64,000 nt of DNA. Source: Nomia melanderi. Taxonomy: Eukaryota > Arthropoda > Insecta > Hymenoptera > Halictidae. A model generated the notes under the pieces. That model saw nothing but the letters and a program-made list of their open reading frames with translations. It did not search any database and was not told the origin of the DNA. Position numbers and translations under genes: made by a program. Numbering within the stretch: the stretch's first letter is position 1; each line of letters opens with the position of its first letter. Below are positions 62,853-64,000 of this stretch, piece after piece. The stretch lies in assembly GCF_051020985.1 (NCBI RefSeq), contig NC_135001.1, forward strand, positions 15,927,896 through 15,991,895, read 5' to 3'.

Positions 62853-64000
62853 AATTTAGGTAACACGAAACATGTTACTCGGATGTTGTCAGCAGCTTTC
62901 CCACTTGGAAGGAGAACTTTTACTTCATATTCCATGCAGTGCCGCTTAATACGAGCGGTGTGCATATACGATACGAATGTACTTAACAAGTAGGTACACG
63001 AATCCTCTTAAAGCACTCTTAACGTTCTCGTTCGAAGAGAATCGTGGAGGCGCAGAAAAATTCTTTGGCCTAACGCGAGAAATCTCTACTGCTAGAGTTT
63101 TCTTCCGGTGAGCGAATTCCCGTACAAAGGAAGAGATAATACGCCTCTGATTCAGCATGTGTTCCCAAAGCTACTATATGGATTAACATGTGTTCAATAC
63201 AGTGACGTAGGAACTCTATTCGCGAGCAGCACATCCATTTTTCAATTGAATTCTTGTACACTTAAACTGCATTCATTCTATTGAAACAAAGCTTTACAGT
63301 ACACGTATGCACGAGTCGCAATTGCAAACGTGTCTGTGAAATGAATACATTATTGCTCGATTGGGAAGATCAATTTTACTCTAGAATTAAGGTACACTAA
63401 CGAATGATTGGAAGAGATATAAAATGTTATTCGTGTATTGTTAGTGGAACAAATGTAGTGAATTTGGAATGTTACGGAATAACATATTTATTAATTATAG
63501 CTTGATAGGCAACAGATCATATTTTAGTACAGAAGAATATTTATTTTTCAGCTACGTGCAATTAATGTAGTTATTGTTTAATAAGTTACTTCAATGGCTG
63601 ACAAAGGAAGACTACATTTGTTTCACAAGCAATATATGTAAGTACGTTTGTTGTACACACAGTCAGTCATAGAACTGTAGATAGGTATACTGTATACTGC
63701 TGAAAATTGATTTATTAACAAGTAAAAGACAGGCATTATTATCAGTCATGTATTTAGAAATATTTTAAGTGAACCCTAATATTTGTTAAACTTTATTCCA
63801 GGAAAATATTTTGGTATTCGATTAATTATTGTATTAGTATTTTTCTGGCCTTTATAATAATCCAAGTTATTGTTTGAAAGTGATATTTCTTGAAGTGCTA
63901 AGTTATTGTTTATTGGTTAATGTTGTGTGAATACATCGTTATATTAGTATCGTTATCTTGCTGTTTTAATTTTCAAAATAAAATATAATATCTCGAAAAA

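Larger units (their letters stand above)
50246..64000. other. A+T-rich intergenic region with repeats
   Basis: No supported exon on either strand. It contains TTAA elements (55071-55376, 59078-59294, 59887-60056, 62148-62531, 62606-62852), a decayed family-C copy (56880-57113), a spaced inverted duplication (56413-57785), palindromic E-boxes (52041, 55448), a 43-bp tandem pair (59567-59652) and an AAATT repeat (60577-60612). A less A+T-rich patch at 62880-63260 has only short, unconvincing frames. Confidence 0.5.

Overview
The window looks like nuclear DNA of an insect, most likely a bee or other hymenopteran. This is inferred from the strongly A+T-rich background, small exons with GT/AG borders separated by kilobase introns, CpG-containing G+C islands, and many short TTAA-bounded transposon relics. 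There is no bacterial-style gene packing, no rRNA, no convincing tRNA and no CRISPR array. Almost all of the window is intron or intergenic sequence.

Two protein-coding genes can be supported, both on the + strand. Gene 1 is 5'-truncated by the window or starts in an exon I could not find. Its exons are 4381-4612, 8522-8829 and 9607-9635; the reading phases join exactly and give 189 residues plus stop. Gene 2 has coding exons 35117-35516, 47245-47541 and 49417-49493, giving 257 residues. It may have a noncoding first exon near 16236-16684 and a 3'UTR ending near a poly(A) signal at 50225. Both genes encode a long, basic, Ser/Arg-rich N-terminal part, one membrane segment and a short acidic or polar tail. 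The two membrane segments match at 9 of 13 positions at their ends, and both N-terminal parts contain an NLAL motif. I read them as tandem paralogs of a single-pass membrane protein family that I cannot name.

Region by region: 1-9.7 kb is gene 1 with TTAA relics. 9.7-16.2 kb is intergenic and rich in TTAA elements. 15.9-16.7 kb is a G+C island with a promoter-like TATA/Inr arrangement. 16.7-35 kb is the putative first intron of gene 2, holding several elements, a 200-bp-arm hairpin, a possible LTR remnant and three G+C islands. 35.1-50.2 kb is gene 2. 50.2-64 kb is A+T-rich intergenic DNA with MITEs and a widely spaced inverted duplication.

The most interesting observations are the paralog pair, a second phase-compatible acceptor in gene 2 that would swap its C-terminus for a 69-residue basic tail, and a dense population of non-autonomous TTAA elements. 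The elements have piggyBac-like target sites, fall into at least four terminal-repeat families, and include two that abut and share one TTAA. No transposase gene is present.
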